This document shows, piece after piece, positions 1-9,157 of a stretch of 64,000 nt of DNA. The position numbers and the translations under genes are program-made. The stretch's first letter is position 1. Every line of letters starts with the position of its first letter. The DNA is taken from the NCBI RefSeq assembly GCF_011382985.1, contig NZ_CP049933.1:3038001-3102000 (forward strand), read 5' to 3'. This DNA comes from Leucobacter coleopterorum (GTDB taxonomy: Bacteria > Actinomycetota > Actinomycetes > Actinomycetales > Microbacteriaceae). The notes under the pieces are model-generated. The model had not been told where the DNA came from. It was given only the letters and a program-made list of their open reading frames with translations, and made no database searches.

Positions 1-1
1 A

Positions 2-460
2 GGTGAGATCGACACCGCCCTCAACGCGCACGCCACCCTCAAAGATAAGAGAGTGCTGTTCACGTTCCTTGATCCCTCCGACTTCTCGAAGATCGGGTTC
101 TACACGGCACATGACACCCGTCCCGGCTTTCTCGCGAGCCTCGGCCTGCCTCAGCCAAAGGCGGTCGAAGAAGCCTCCGCCAAAACCGACGCGTTCTACA
201 CGGAGGTCAGTGCAGAATCGGCCGACAGCTTCGACGACGTCGACATACTCGTAACCTACGGCGATCCCGACAGCGATCTGATCAAGCAGGTACAGGCCGA
301 CCCGCTGCTCTCGCAGATTCCCGCGGTCAAAAAGGGACTGATCGCGATCCTGCCAGACGCGACGCCGCTCGCAGCCTCCGCGAACCCGTCACCACTCTCG
401 ATCGGCTGGGGCATCGACGACTACTTCGCGGTGCTCGCGAGCGCCATCCCCGCGGCGTGA
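2..460 (+). CDS. Iron-siderophore ABC transporter substrate-binding protein, C-terminal part
   Basis: The window opens inside this gene; about 152 C-terminal residues are present. The frame is open from base 2 and ends in TGA at 458-460. The segment has the alternating helix/strand pattern of the C-terminal lobe of FecB/FhuD-type binding proteins, including the typical 'VDILVTYGD' stretch and a terminal '[16 protein letters not shown]' helix. Such proteins bind ferric siderophores or heme outside the membrane and deliver them to FecCD permeases. The stop overlaps the GTG start of the first permease (GTGA), so translation is probably coupled. The signal peptide and lipobox lie outside the window, and the exact ligand cannot be inferred. 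Confidence 0.85.
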   Translation, partial: GEIDTALNAHATLKDKRVLFTFLDPSDFSKIGFYTAHDTRPGFLASLGLPQPKAVEEASAKTDAFYTEVSAESADSFDDVDILVTYGDPDSDLIKQVQADPLLSQIPAVKKGLIAILPDATPLAASANPSPLSIGWGIDDYFAVLASAIPAA

Positions 461-1502
461 CGCTGCTGAGCCCACCGAGCGCATCGCCCCAAACTGACCG
501 GCTGCGCCGCTCCGCGCTACACAAAAGTATGTGGATCGGCTGCGGAGTAGCGCTCGTTGTGGTGCTGATCGTTGCTTCGGTGGTGCTCGGTGCGCGCGAG
601 GTGACTTTCTCAGATGTTGTTTCTGCTCTGCAGGGATCTCACGATTCAATTGGCGAGGCGGCAGTCGCGAAGCGGATCCCGCGCACCGTTCTCGCCCTGC
701 TCGTGGGGGCAGCGCTCGCGATGTCGGGCGCGGTCATGCAGGGCGTCACGCGCAACCCTCTCGCAGACCCCGGCTTACTGGGGTGTCGAGCGGGGCATCG
801 CTGGCGGTTGTTGTTGGCATCAGCTTTTTTGGTCTGACTCAGCCGATGAGCTTCATGGCGGTGGCGATCGTGGGTGCCGCCCTCGCAGCCGTCTTCGTCT
901 ACTCCATCGGTTCGGTCGGTAGGAGCGGCGCGACCCCGCTGCGGCTGGCGCTCGCGGGTGCGGCCACCTCCGCTGCATTTATTTCGCTCACCAGCGCGAT
1001 CATGCTGCCCCGGGTTGATCTGCTGCGCACCTTCCAGTTTTGGATCATTGGCAGCGTGGGTGGCGCCAATTGGGAGAGCATCGCCGCGGTGCTGCCGCTG
1101 CTCGGCGTCGGTACCCTCGTGTGCCTCCTCAGCGCACGCAGCCTCAACTCGCTCGCACTGGGTGACAGTCTCGCTGTGGGTCTCGGCGTGCGGGTCGGCC
1201 GCGCGCGCCTCGTGTCGTCGCTCGGGGCCGTGATTTTGTGCGGTGCAGCCACGGCGATTGCTGGTCCCATCGGGTTCGTTGGGCTCGTGATCCCGCACCT
1301 GTGCCGCCTGTTGGTGGGTCCGGATCACCGCTGGCTGCTCCCGTTCTCAGCGATCGTCGGCGCGGCGCTGCTGCTGGCAGCCGATGTTCTCGGGCGCATC
1401 GTTGCCCGCCCGGCAGAGATTGAGGTGGGCATCGTCGTGGCGCTGCTGGGTGCACCGTTCTTTATCTGGATCGTGCGTCGGCAAAAGGTGCGTGAGTTAT
1501 GA
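457..1502 (+). CDS. FecCD-family iron ABC transporter permease (single-base frameshift)
   Basis: This is a multi-spanning permease of the BtuC/FecCD family, the membrane channel for siderophore or heme import. The N-terminal frame (from GTG 457) carries '[18 protein letters not shown]' and '[10 protein letters not shown]', a family hallmark. The homology then continues one frame back as '[12 protein letters not shown]' to the stop at 1502. The break is at a run of four G (780-783); one extra G restores a single frame of about 348 codons. Nothing else is damaged, so a consensus error is more likely than a real mutation. The 3' end overlaps the next permease (ATGA). Confidence 0.88.
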
Positions 1503-2575
1503 GCACGAGTGAACGCAGCCCCAGCGCCCAAAACCCTGCGGCACCGTCCGCCGCGGCCACTCGCGTTCTCAAAGGTCGCCGCCAGCGCCAGCGCAGCCGC
1601 ACGCTCATCACGCTCACGCTCGTCACCATCACGCTTGTGGTGTGCTCGGCCACCCTGTTGCTGGGCCGCACGGTCTATAGCCCCGCGGACGCGCTCTCGG
1701 TGCTCATGGGAGACACGGTGCCCGGGGCCTCCTTCACCATCGGAGAGCTGCGGCTCCCGCGCATGGTGCTCGGTGTGCTAGCCGGATTCGCCTTCGGTGC
1801 TGCTGGCTCGACCTTTCAGACCATGCTGCGCAACCCGCTCGCCTCCCCCGACGTCATCGGCATCTCGGCTGGTGCCAGCGCCGCGGCGGTCATCGGTGTC
1901 GTCACACTCTCACTCAACGAAACCGCGGTTTCGTTTCTAGCTCTGCTCGGCGCACTCGTCACGGCCGGGGCGATCGCACTGCTGTCGCACCAGGGCGGAT
2001 TCTCGGGCATCCGCTTCATTTTGATTGGCATCGGGATCGGCGCGATGCTGCACAGCGTTACCTCGTACGTGCTGTCTCGCGCGTCTGACTGGAACATTCA
2101 ATCGGCCATGCAGTGGCTCTCAGGCAGCCTCAACGGGGCGAGCTGGGAGCGGGTGCTGCCACTTCTGCTCGCGTGCGCCGTCTGTGTTCCCCTGCTCATG
2201 CTCGGCAGTTCCAGCCTCGGCACGCTTCGTTTGGGCGACGACACCGCCCGCGGCCTGGGTGTGCCGGTGCAGTTGACACGCATCGCCCTGATCCTGGCAG
2301 CCGTTGTGTTGCTCGCGTTTGCGACCGCCGCCACCGGACCCATCGCGTTTGTAGCCTTTATGGCTGGCCCGATCGCGGCACGCCTGGTGGGCTCGAGCGG
2401 TTCGCTGCTGTTTCCAGCGGGGTGTGTGGGTGCGCTGCTCGTTATCGCCTCTGACTTTGCGGGGCAGTTTCTTGTCGACACGAGATACCCTGTTGGCGTG
2501 ATTACGGGTGTGCTGGGCGCCCCCTACCTGCTCCTACTTCTTATTCGCATGAACCGCACCGGAAGCAAACGATGA
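1499..2575 (+). CDS. FecCD-family iron ABC transporter permease, second subunit
   Basis: This 358-residue intact protein has a basic cytoplasmic N-terminus of about 45 residues followed by 9-10 hydrophobic segments. The family signature 'MLRNPLASPDVIGISAGAS' lies near residue 105-125 and 'ATGPIAFVAFMAGPIAARL' near residue 280. It should form the heterodimeric permease with the upstream gene, passing the ferric complex from the binding protein across the membrane. ATG 1499 overlaps the preceding stop, and its own TGA overlaps the ATPase start at 2572. The gene order (binding protein, two permeases, ATPase, siderophore-interacting protein) is the classical actinobacterial arrangement. Confidence 0.93.
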   Translation: MSTSERSPSAQNPAAPSAAATRVLKGRRQRQRSRTLITLTLVTITLVVCSATLLLGRTVYSPADALSVLMGDTVPGASFTIGELRLPRMVLGVLAGFAFGAAGSTFQTMLRNPLASPDVIGISAGASAAAVIGVVTLSLNETAVSFLALLGALVTAGAIALLSHQGGFSGIRFILIGIGIGAMLHSVTSYVLSRASDWNIQSAMQWLSGSLNGASWERVLPLLLACAVCVPLLMLGSSSLGTLRLGDDTARGLGVPVQLTRIALILAAVVLLAFATAATGPIAFVAFMAGPIAARLVGSSGSLLFPAGCVGALLVIASDFAGQFLVDTRYPVGVITGVLGAPYLLLLLIRMNRTGSKR

Positions 2576-3371
2576 CTCTCACTCACCAACTGGCGGCGGA
2601 GTCTGTCACGCTCAGCTACGGCGACCGCATGATCGTTGAGGACTTCTCGCTCAATATCGAGCCGGGTGCCATCACCGCGATCGTGGGGGCCAACGGCTGC
2701 GGTAAGTCAACCCTGCTGCGAGCGCTCGCGCGCCTACTGCGCCCGCGATCGGGGCAGGTGTTGCTCGACGGCGTTGCCCTGCAAGATACCCCTCGAAAAA
2801 ACTCGCTCGTGTGCTCGGCCTGCTGCCGCAGAGCCCGATCGCGCCGGAGGGCATCGCCGTTGCCGACCTGGTGGGCCGCGGTCGCCACCCCCACCAGGGA
2901 CTGCTGAGCTCTTGGAGTCCCCGCGACTACGAGGTGGTGGCCTCGGCACTTGAGGCAACCGGCATGAGCGAGTTCGCGGATCGCCCCGTCGACGAGCTCT
3001 CTGGCGGGCAGCGGCAGCGGGTGTGGATCGCGATGGCGCTCGCACAAGAGACGAGTGTGCTGCTGCTCGACGAGCCGACGACGTTCTTGGACGTCGCCCA
3101 CCAGATCGAGGTGCTCGACCTGCTCACCGATCTCAATCGCGATCGCGGCACGACGATCGTCATGGTGCTGCACGACCTCAATCTCGCGGCCAGGTACGCC
3201 GACGTGCTCGTTGCGCTGCGCGACGGCGCGGTGCAGGCAGTGGGATCGCCCGGAGCGATCCTCACCCCCGAGCTGGTGCGCGACGTGTTTGGTTTAGAGA
3301 GTCGGGTGATTCCGGATCCCGTGTCTGGCACGCCGCTCGTTATTCCGGTCGGGAGACACCATGCTGAGTGA
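2572..3371 (+). CDS. Iron-siderophore ABC transporter ATP-binding protein (frameshift at an A6 run)
   Basis: This is a FepC/FhuC-type ATPase that energises the permeases. Walker A is 'GANGCGKST' (residues 39-47). After the break come the signature 'LSGGQRQRVW', Walker B 'VLLLDEPTTFLD' and the H-loop 'VMVLHDLNLA'. The first frame fails at six A (2796-2801) and homology resumes one frame back with 'VLGLLPQSP'. One extra A gives an uninterrupted protein of about 266 residues. The site reads A AAA AAC in the zero frame, which is also a classical -1 slippery heptamer, but neighbouring homopolymer breaks make a consensus error the simpler explanation. The stop overlaps the next gene by 11 bases. 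Confidence 0.88.
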
Positions 3372-4350
3372 GTCGCAGGAAACGGTAATCGAGAAGGCAG
3401 ACTCCTCGGACACAGCGCTAGAGGCGCCCTTTACCGTGGTCACCGCCCGAGTGGATCTGGTTGAGCACCCATGCCCCAACTTCGTGCGGGTGCACTTCGT
3501 GGGCCCCGGCATCAACGGGGTCGGCACCCCCGGCAAAACCCTCGACCAGCGGGTCAAGCTCATCTTTCCGAGTGACCACGGCACTCTCCCCGACATCGTG
3601 GGAGCGGGCGGCGACTGGTACCAGGCCTGGCTCGCCGTGCCGTCAACCAGGCGCGGAGCAATGCGCACGTATTCGATCCGCGAGCTGCAGGTGATCGGCG
3701 GTCACACGCGACTCATCATCGACTTTGTGCTGCATCTCGCCCCCGGAAAAACTGGGCCCGCCTCGCTCTGGGCGAGCCAGGCGAAGGTCGGCGACGAGCT
3801 GCTGCTGGTGGGTCCTCGCCGCGGGCGGTTCGATGGTGGTGGTATTGAGTTCGATCCGGGATCAGCGAAGACGATCTTGCTTGCCGGCGACGAGACGGCG
3901 GCCCCCGCTATTGCGCGCATCCTGGAAGACGTAGACCCTGCGACCAAAGGGGTCGCGTTCATCGAGGTTCCCAGCCCCTCCGATGTGCTCGATATTCGGG
4001 TGCCCTCGGGGGTTGAGGTGCACTGGCTGCCGCGCTCGGCCAGTAGTCACGGCGCCGAGCTGATCCCGCGAGTGCTCGGCCACCTGGGCGCGCAGTCGCA
4101 CGTGCACATCGCCGACGACGGCACCGAGAACCTGGTGTGGGAGACGCCGGGGTTTTCAGCCTCCGGCGAAGAGATCGTTGCAGAGGGCGGCGCCGATGAG
4201 AACCGCGACGCCGACTGCTACTACTGGATCGCGGGCGAGAGCCGCGTGGTCACCACACTGCGCAGGCACCTCGTCAAAGACCTCGGCATCGCCCGGGCGC
4301 AGGTGGCCTTTATGGGCTACTGGCGGCAGGGTGTTGCTATGAAGGGTTAG
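3361..4350 (+). CDS. Siderophore-interacting protein (FAD-dependent ferric-siderophore reductase)
   Basis: This 329-residue protein is of the SIP/ViuB family. The N-terminal half is a FAD-binding barrel with 'MRTYSIRE', the RxYxxR flavin-phosphate motif. The second half is an NAD(P)H-binding domain with 'ILLAGDETAAPAIARILED' and 'YYWIAGESRVVTTLRRHL', and the protein ends in 'GYWRQG', a family hallmark. Such enzymes reduce Fe(III) in imported siderophores in the cytoplasm and release Fe(II). As last gene of the iron operon it supports siderophore rather than vitamin B12 uptake. It converges on lysE with only 8 bases between the two stop codons. Confidence 0.92.
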   Translation: MLSESQETVIEKADSSDTALEAPFTVVTARVDLVEHPCPNFVRVHFVGPGINGVGTPGKTLDQRVKLIFPSDHGTLPDIVGAGGDWYQAWLAVPSTRRGAMRTYSIRELQVIGGHTRLIIDFVLHLAPGKTGPASLWASQAKVGDELLLVGPRRGRFDGGGIEFDPGSAKTILLAGDETAAPAIARILEDVDPATKGVAFIEVPSPSDVLDIRVPSGVEVHWLPRSASSHGAELIPRVLGHLGAQSHVHIADDGTENLVWETPGFSASGEEIVAEGGADENRDADCYYWIAGESRVVTTLRRHLVKDLGIARAQVAFMGYWRQGVAMKG

Positions 4351-4358
4351 TGCCGCTT

Positions 4359-4973
4359 CTAAACCCCAACACCACCAAACACCAACCGCGCCGCAATCAC
4401 CAGCATCACTGCGGCGACAACACCATCGAGAATCTGCCAGGAGCGCGGAGTCGCAAAGAACTTCGTGAGCATCCGCGCTCCATAGCCGAGCACAAAGAAC
4501 CACACGACGCTCGCCAGCGCACCGCCTGCCACGAACCACCAGCGCGCCGGGTCGCCCTGTGCGTTACCGATCGAACCCATCAGCACCATCGTGTCGAGGT
4601 ACACGTGCGGGTTCAGGTAGGTGATCGCGAGGCAGGCGAGGATCGTGCGCTTCAGTGAGCCATCCGATCCCTCGCCAGCAACCAGCACCTCGGGCTTCAT
4701 CGCCCGCCGCGCTGCCGACCACGCGTACCACAGCAGAAAGGCGACACCGCCCCAGCGCACAATCTCGAGCACCACGGGTGCCCGCTGCACCACAAAGCCG
4801 ATCCCGGCCACACCAAGCAATTCGAGTACCGCATCAGTGAGCCCGCAGATCAGCACAACCGGCAGCACGTGCTCGCGCCTGATCCCCTGCCGCAGCACAA
4901 ACGCGTTCTGCGCACCGATAGCCACGATGAGTGAGAGGCCGCTGCCAACGCCGATGAGAAGAGGAAGGATCAT
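4359..4973 (-). CDS. LysE/ArgO-family amino-acid exporter
   Basis: This is a 204-residue integral membrane protein with about six hydrophobic segments. The family motif 'GAQNAFVLRQG' sits at residues 21-31 and 'TYLNPHVYLDT' lies in the middle, both typical of LysE/ArgO exporters for basic amino acids. A GGAGGA-like ribosome-binding site precedes the ATG. These genes normally lie back to back with a LysG/ArgP LysR-type activator. Here the presumed partner starts 3.3 kb away at 8247, on the far side of an inserted block. Substrate (lysine or arginine) is inferred from the family only. Confidence 0.9.
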   Translation of the reverse strand: MILPLLIGVGSGLSLIVAIGAQNAFVLRQGIRREHVLPVVLICGLTDAVLELLGVAGIGFVVQRAPVVLEIVRWGGVAFLLWYAWSAARRAMKPEVLVAGEGSDGSLKRTILACLAITYLNPHVYLDTMVLMGSIGNAQGDPARWWFVAGGALASVVWFFVLGYGARMLTKFFATPRSWQILDGVVAAVMLVIAARLVFGGVGV

Positions 4974-5047
4974 TCCTCCGACGTTAGGGCCTGCAAGCCC
5001 CGAATTGCTACTTTAGTGGGGCTAATTATCCTTCACCTCAATAAGCA

Positions 5048-5654
5048 GTGCTTAATTTTAACAATTGGGCTCTTTCTTGGAACACTTCTCTCGACGGTCG
5101 AGTCGATGATGTGGGGCAATATTGCGACATCTCAGTCCTGCATGAGAGTGAGAGACTTGGTGGCCTACACCTGGGCGACGAACTGGGCATCATTTATGCA
5201 TCTCGAAACGGTGAGCACACCGCCAAGATTGTGTCAGGCGGCAAAACAGAAACGTTTAGCTTCGATCTCACCCGGCAACGCTGGCCGCGTTCCACGGCAC
5301 TTTCCCATGGGCGCTGGCAAGAGGTGTTGTGGCAGACCCAGGTCAAGGGTACCTCTTCCGCGGAGCCGTATCCGGCTCTCTGGCTGCCGCTCAGATACTC
5401 GAGCCCGCAGACACCGCGCACGCAGCGTCACAACGCAGCAGGGTGACTCGGGCACCGGGACCGAGGAGAAACCCGCTGCGCCGAAGAACGAGACTGGGCG
5501 GCAGGTGGATCGCCAAGCCGCAGAGGCCGAGGATTCTGTTGCCGGCAACCCTATTGAGGAAGGCAAAAGGCATCCACCCATCGACATGAAGGAGGTTACC
5601 GTCATCCGGCCGCCAGAGACGTTCTGGACGGGCGACCGCGGACAAAATGACTGA
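5048..5654 (+). pseudogene. Decayed gene of unknown function, readable only across three frames
   Basis: No single frame spans this stretch, but protein-like composition passes from one frame to the next. Frame 2 covers about 5048-5270 ('GLHLGDELGIIYASRNG'). Frame 1 covers about 5266-5440 ('LAAFHGTFPWALARGVV'). Frame 3 covers about 5440-5654 ('PAAPKNETGRQVDRQAAEA', ending TGA). I do not recognise the family. Two shifts within 400 bases suggest a degraded gene, although homopolymer errors elsewhere in this window mean that one or both shifts could be artefactual. It lies within the block that separates lysE from its presumed regulator. Confidence 0.35.
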
Positions 5655-5745
5655 GACGGTACCCCATTGACGCTGAATCGTTTCCGTGAATAACTTAGAT
5701 GTGCGGGGATATTCCGACGTAATCGGGATAGTGAGGACGAGGGCG

Positions 5746-8046
5746 ATGATTGCTGATCATGCGGCATTTAGCATTAGGGGAACATCTTGGCCGAAACGCG
5801 GCGTGAGCACTCTAGCTTTCCTGCTGCTTGTTTCCCTTTCTCTCTTCGTTCCGCAACCGACGTGGGCGGCGACCAATGCGACCAATGCGACCGTTAACGC
5901 CAACCAGACCTTTTATACGTGGGTGCAGAGTGGAGAGACGTTTTCTTCGACGTTCACTGAGGCGGGACAAATCTTCTCTGGCTCCGGAAACCCAATCGTG
6001 ACGGTCGTGCGGCCTGACGGGTCATTTGAGGAGTGTGTCAACATCATCGTGGGTGCACCGTTCGGCCAGGTGTGCAGCTTCAGTGAAGTGGCAGCCGTGA
6101 CCGGGGTGTATGAGGTGCGTTTGCGCAGTTCGGATCCCAATTCAAGCTACGTCAACGCACCTATGCGCTGGACAATAGCCGCATCGGGCGTGAGCGGTGA
6201 AATATCCGGACGCACGTGGTCAAACAACTTTTTCATGCGAAATGAGAACACTGGGTTTGTGCCGCTTCTGAACCTGTGGGTGCAAACGGAGTACGGTTAC
6301 GCCTACGCGCTCAGCATGTCGGGATTGCACGGCATCAACTCCGCGTACAACGCCGATGCCTTTGGGGTGGTCGATACGAACACATGCGCATCCGCTCACC
6401 AAAGTTCTGCATTTACGGCCAATAGTTTTCCAAACATTCGAAACGTGGTTGGGTCATCGTGCGAATTCACGCCATACAAGGTCTTCTTTGAACGACCTGC
6501 CCCAGACCTGCCCGAAAGCGTGACGCTGACAGATGGATCCTCAACTTGGCTGCAATTGCCAATCGGGGAGCCAGCCATTACATCCCTAGCGTTCACCCCC
6601 GATAGCCCAGGTGCCATGGCGGGTACCGTGGACATCGTTACCCAGAACATCGAGGGAACAGGTCGCCTGCAATTTGACACTGACAATGACGGAGATTTTG
6701 CTGGTCCGAATGATCGCCAGGAGAACCTGGCAATTCGCAGCGGAGACTCCACGTCGATTGCATTCGATGGGCTCGACGGCGATGGCAACCCGATTGGCGG
6801 GAGCATTGGGTTTGGGGTTCGCCTGACAATTAATAGCGTGGGAGAAGTCCACTTTACGCTCGACGATATCGAATTGTTGCAGGGTGGTCTCAGCGTTACT
6901 CGCTTGAATGGCCCGACTGAGGGAAGGTCTCAACTCTTCTGGGATGATCGTCCGTTGCAAGACGTTGCCTTCGATGCGCAGGCGAACATCAAGTGTTCCA
7001 CGACACCGGCTAACTTTGGGGGAGAGAACGGTACAGACGCATCCACTGGGGTTCATGGCTGGGATTTTGGGGCCTGTCCTGACGTTGGTTCGCTCAATAG
7101 TGCCCCGACAGATACTGTCAATGGAGGCAGCTGGGGAAACAACAGGGCGATAGACAACTGGGCATATGTGGGTGTTGATCTGCAAGAGACGATTCAGGTG
7201 GTCAATGATCCCCCTCAGCTTTCGCTCGTGAAGAGCGCGGATCGAGACACGTACGCCGCCGGAGACCCTATTGAGTACTCCTTCCTGCTCACAAACACCG
7301 GAACCGTGCCGGTCTCAGACATTGCCATCGAAGAGCTGTCGTTCACAGGAAGCGCTGACCTTTCCGAAGTGGTGTGTCCTGATCCTGCCTCCTTGGAGCC
7401 AGGCCAGTCGTTCACCTGCACGGCCAGTTACACGGCTTCGCAGGAGGACTTGGATCGAGGCAGCATCGACAACACCGCGGTCGCAAATGGCACCGGTGAA
7501 GCTGGTGATCCGGTTCGCTCGAATGAAGACTCGGCCCGAGTGATAGGAGACCAGCAACCGAAGCTCGAGCTCGAAAAATCCGTTGATCAAAAAACCTACG
7601 TAACGGGCGACACTCTCACCTACACGTTCACGGTCACCAACGCGGGAAACGTGACGATGCGCAATGTTGACGTGCGCGAACTTGAATTCTCTGGCACGGG
7701 AGAGCTCTCTGAGCTGACGTGCCCAGCGGAGGAGACCCAGAGCCTTGCGCCAGCAGCTTCCTTTACCTGCACCGCAACCTACGTGACGACGGGTGATGAC
7801 CAAGAGGCATCCGAACTCACGAATGTTGCTCGCGCCAGCGGCACCCCCGGAACACCGACGGCGCCCGGTGTTGACTCAAATGATGATTCCGCCCGGGTGG
7901 CGGCAGAGCCGATAGCGCGAAACCCGCTCGTGGTGACCGGTAACAATGGGGTGTCGCCTCTGCTGCTGATAGGGGCTGGTGCGCTTGTAGTGGGAGGGAT
8001 CGGCGCGTTTGTGATTGCGCGGCGGAACCGACGAGAGCCACGATGA
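5746..8046 (+). CDS. Large cell-wall-anchored surface protein with DUF11 repeats and an LVVTG sorting signal
   Basis: The frame is open from 5686, but ATG 5746 is preferred because GAGGACGAGG precedes it at good spacing. The product is about 766 residues. It has a long basic n-region and hydrophobic signal peptide ending near 'PTWAATN'. An extracellular region rich in Asn, Thr and Ser follows, with calcium-like 'DTDNDGDFAGPNDR'. Two tandem DUF11-type repeats come next, each opening with L-x-L-x-K-S ('LSLVKSADRDTYAAGD', 'LELEKSVDQKTYVTGD') and ending 'N(E/D)DSARV'. The C-terminus is 'LVVTG', a hydrophobic helix, then 'ARRNRREPR', a sortase (class E-like) sorting signal. The middle region is unrecognised; an adhesin or structural role is inferred. 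Confidence 0.88.
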   Translation: MIADHAAFSIRGTSWPKRGVSTLAFLLLVSLSLFVPQPTWAATNATNATVNANQTFYTWVQSGETFSSTFTEAGQIFSGSGNPIVTVVRPDGSFEECVNIIVGAPFGQVCSFSEVAAVTGVYEVRLRSSDPNSSYVNAPMRWTIAASGVSGEISGRTWSNNFFMRNENTGFVPLLNLWVQTEYGYAYALSMSGLHGINSAYNADAFGVVDTNTCASAHQSSAFTANSFPNIRNVVGSSCEFTPYKVFFERPAPDLPESVTLTDGSSTWLQLPIGEPAITSLAFTPDSPGAMAGTVDIVTQNIEGTGRLQFDTDNDGDFAGPNDRQENLAIRSGDSTSIAFDGLDGDGNPIGGSIGFGVRLTINSVGEVHFTLDDIELLQGGLSVTRLNGPTEGRSQLFWDDRPLQDVAFDAQANIKCSTTPANFGGENGTDASTGVHGWDFGACPDVGSLNSAPTDTVNGGSWGNNRAIDNWAYVGVDLQETIQVVNDPPQLSLVKSADRDTYAAGDPIEYSFLLTNTGTVPVSDIAIEELSFTGSADLSEVVCPDPASLEPGQSFTCTASYTASQEDLDRGSIDNTAVANGTGEAGDPVRSNEDSARVIGDQQPKLELEKSVDQKTYVTGDTLTYTFTVTNAGNVTMRNVDVRELEFSGTGELSELTCPAEETQSLAPAASFTCTATYVTTGDDQEASELTNVARASGTPGTPTAPGVDSNDDSARVAAEPIARNPLVVTGNNGVSPLLLIGAGALVVGGIGAFVIARRNRREPR

Positions 8047-8246
8047 GCAGCCGAGCTAGATACTCCTCTAAAAACCTGTAGGGAAGCAGCGACAGAAGCA
8101 TTTTGGCGCACAAACAGCGTAGAAAAATAGGCTTCACCAACCAAAAGTGGCGGGTTGCGTGGTCACCGGACGGGAGCATCCGCCACCAAGAACGCAAATC
8201 TACGCCACAGCTACCCAACTATCAACGTAGCCTTTAACTTAGAACC

Positions 8247-9131
8247 ATGGACCTTCCCGTCGAACACCTGCAGACCTTCGCCGCGATCATCGAAGAGGGC
8301 AGCTTTGAGGGTGCCGCGCGCCGCCTCCACATCACGCCCTCTGCCGTTAGCCAGCGCGTGCGTGCGATGGAGGAGCGCGCCGGGTCCGTGCTGCTGCGCC
8401 GCAGTCGCCCGGTGGCAACCACCACCGCCGGCGCGAGTGTGCTGCGCGCGGCACGACAGGTACAGCGAGTGGTTGGGGATCTCGCCACCGAGCTTGAGCA
8501 GGGCCCGTCTGGTGGCGCACTGATCCCGATCGTGGTGAATGCCGACTCCCTCGCGACCTGGTTTGTACCCGCCCTCGCCCGAGCCAGCCACGAAACCGGC
8601 GCTCGCTTCGAGGTGCTGCGCGCCGACGAATCGGTATCGACCGAGCGGCTGCGCAGTGGCGAGTCGATGGCCGCGCTCACCGCGACCGCCGAGGCGGTGC
8701 CGGGCTGCAGCTCAACGCGTATCGGAGTGGATCGTTACCAGGCCGTCGCGAGCCCCGAGTTTGTGATGCGCTACTTTGCCAAGGGCCTGTCGGCCGAGAC
8801 GCTCGCTGCCGCTCCGGTTGTCGAGTTCGACCGCCACGACGACTTTCAGGCACGCTTCATTCGCCGCGTCACCCGGGCGCGGATCGACCCGCCGCGCCAC
8901 TTCATCCCGTCGTCGGCGGAGTTTGTGCGCGCGATCGAACTCGGCATGGGCTGGGGCATGGTGCCCCGCTTGCAAGGAGTCCCGTGCCTCGAAGCTGGCA
9001 GCCTCGTTGCGCTCGGATCAGGTAATTCCATCGACCTACCGCTCTACTGGCAGCGCTGGAACCTGCGCTCCCCCGTGCTCGACAGGCTCTCCGTAATCAT
9101 CGCGGAAGAGGCAGCAAAGGCACTCGGCTGA
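8247..9131 (+). CDS. LysR-type regulator, ArgP/LysG family
   Basis: This 294-residue protein has an N-terminal winged helix-turn-helix ('LQTFAAIIEEGSFEGAARRLHITPSAVSQRVRAM', read as two short halves, residues about 7-40). An effector domain follows. The 'PVEHLQTFAAIIEEGSF' and 'TPSAVSQRVRAMEE' sequences are typical of ArgP/LysG, activators of arginine or lysine exporters that respond to intracellular basic amino acids. The expected neighbour is a divergent lysE gene; the lysE here (4359-4973) is in the right orientation but 3.3 kb away. The start ATG 8247 has no strong Shine-Dalgarno sequence. Substrate specificity is inferred. Confidence 0.9.
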   Translation: MDLPVEHLQTFAAIIEEGSFEGAARRLHITPSAVSQRVRAMEERAGSVLLRRSRPVATTTAGASVLRAARQVQRVVGDLATELEQGPSGGALIPIVVNADSLATWFVPALARASHETGARFEVLRADESVSTERLRSGESMAALTATAEAVPGCSSTRIGVDRYQAVASPEFVMRYFAKGLSAETLAAAPVVEFDRHDDFQARFIRRVTRARIDPPRHFIPSSAEFVRAIELGMGWGMVPRLQGVPCLEAGSLVALGSGNSIDLPLYWQRWNLRSPVLDRLSVIIAEEAAKALG

Positions 9132-9157
9132 GCCCAAAACCGCGAGGCGGCGAGCGT

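Noticed and set aside
639..1328. A 229-codon minus-strand open frame across the first FecCD permease
   Set aside because: It is antisense to a clearly homologous permease; long antisense frames are expected in GC-rich coding DNA.
5686..5745. Upstream start for the surface protein at 5686
   Set aside because: GAGGACGAGG lies directly ahead of ATG 5746, and residues before it do not form part of a signal peptide.
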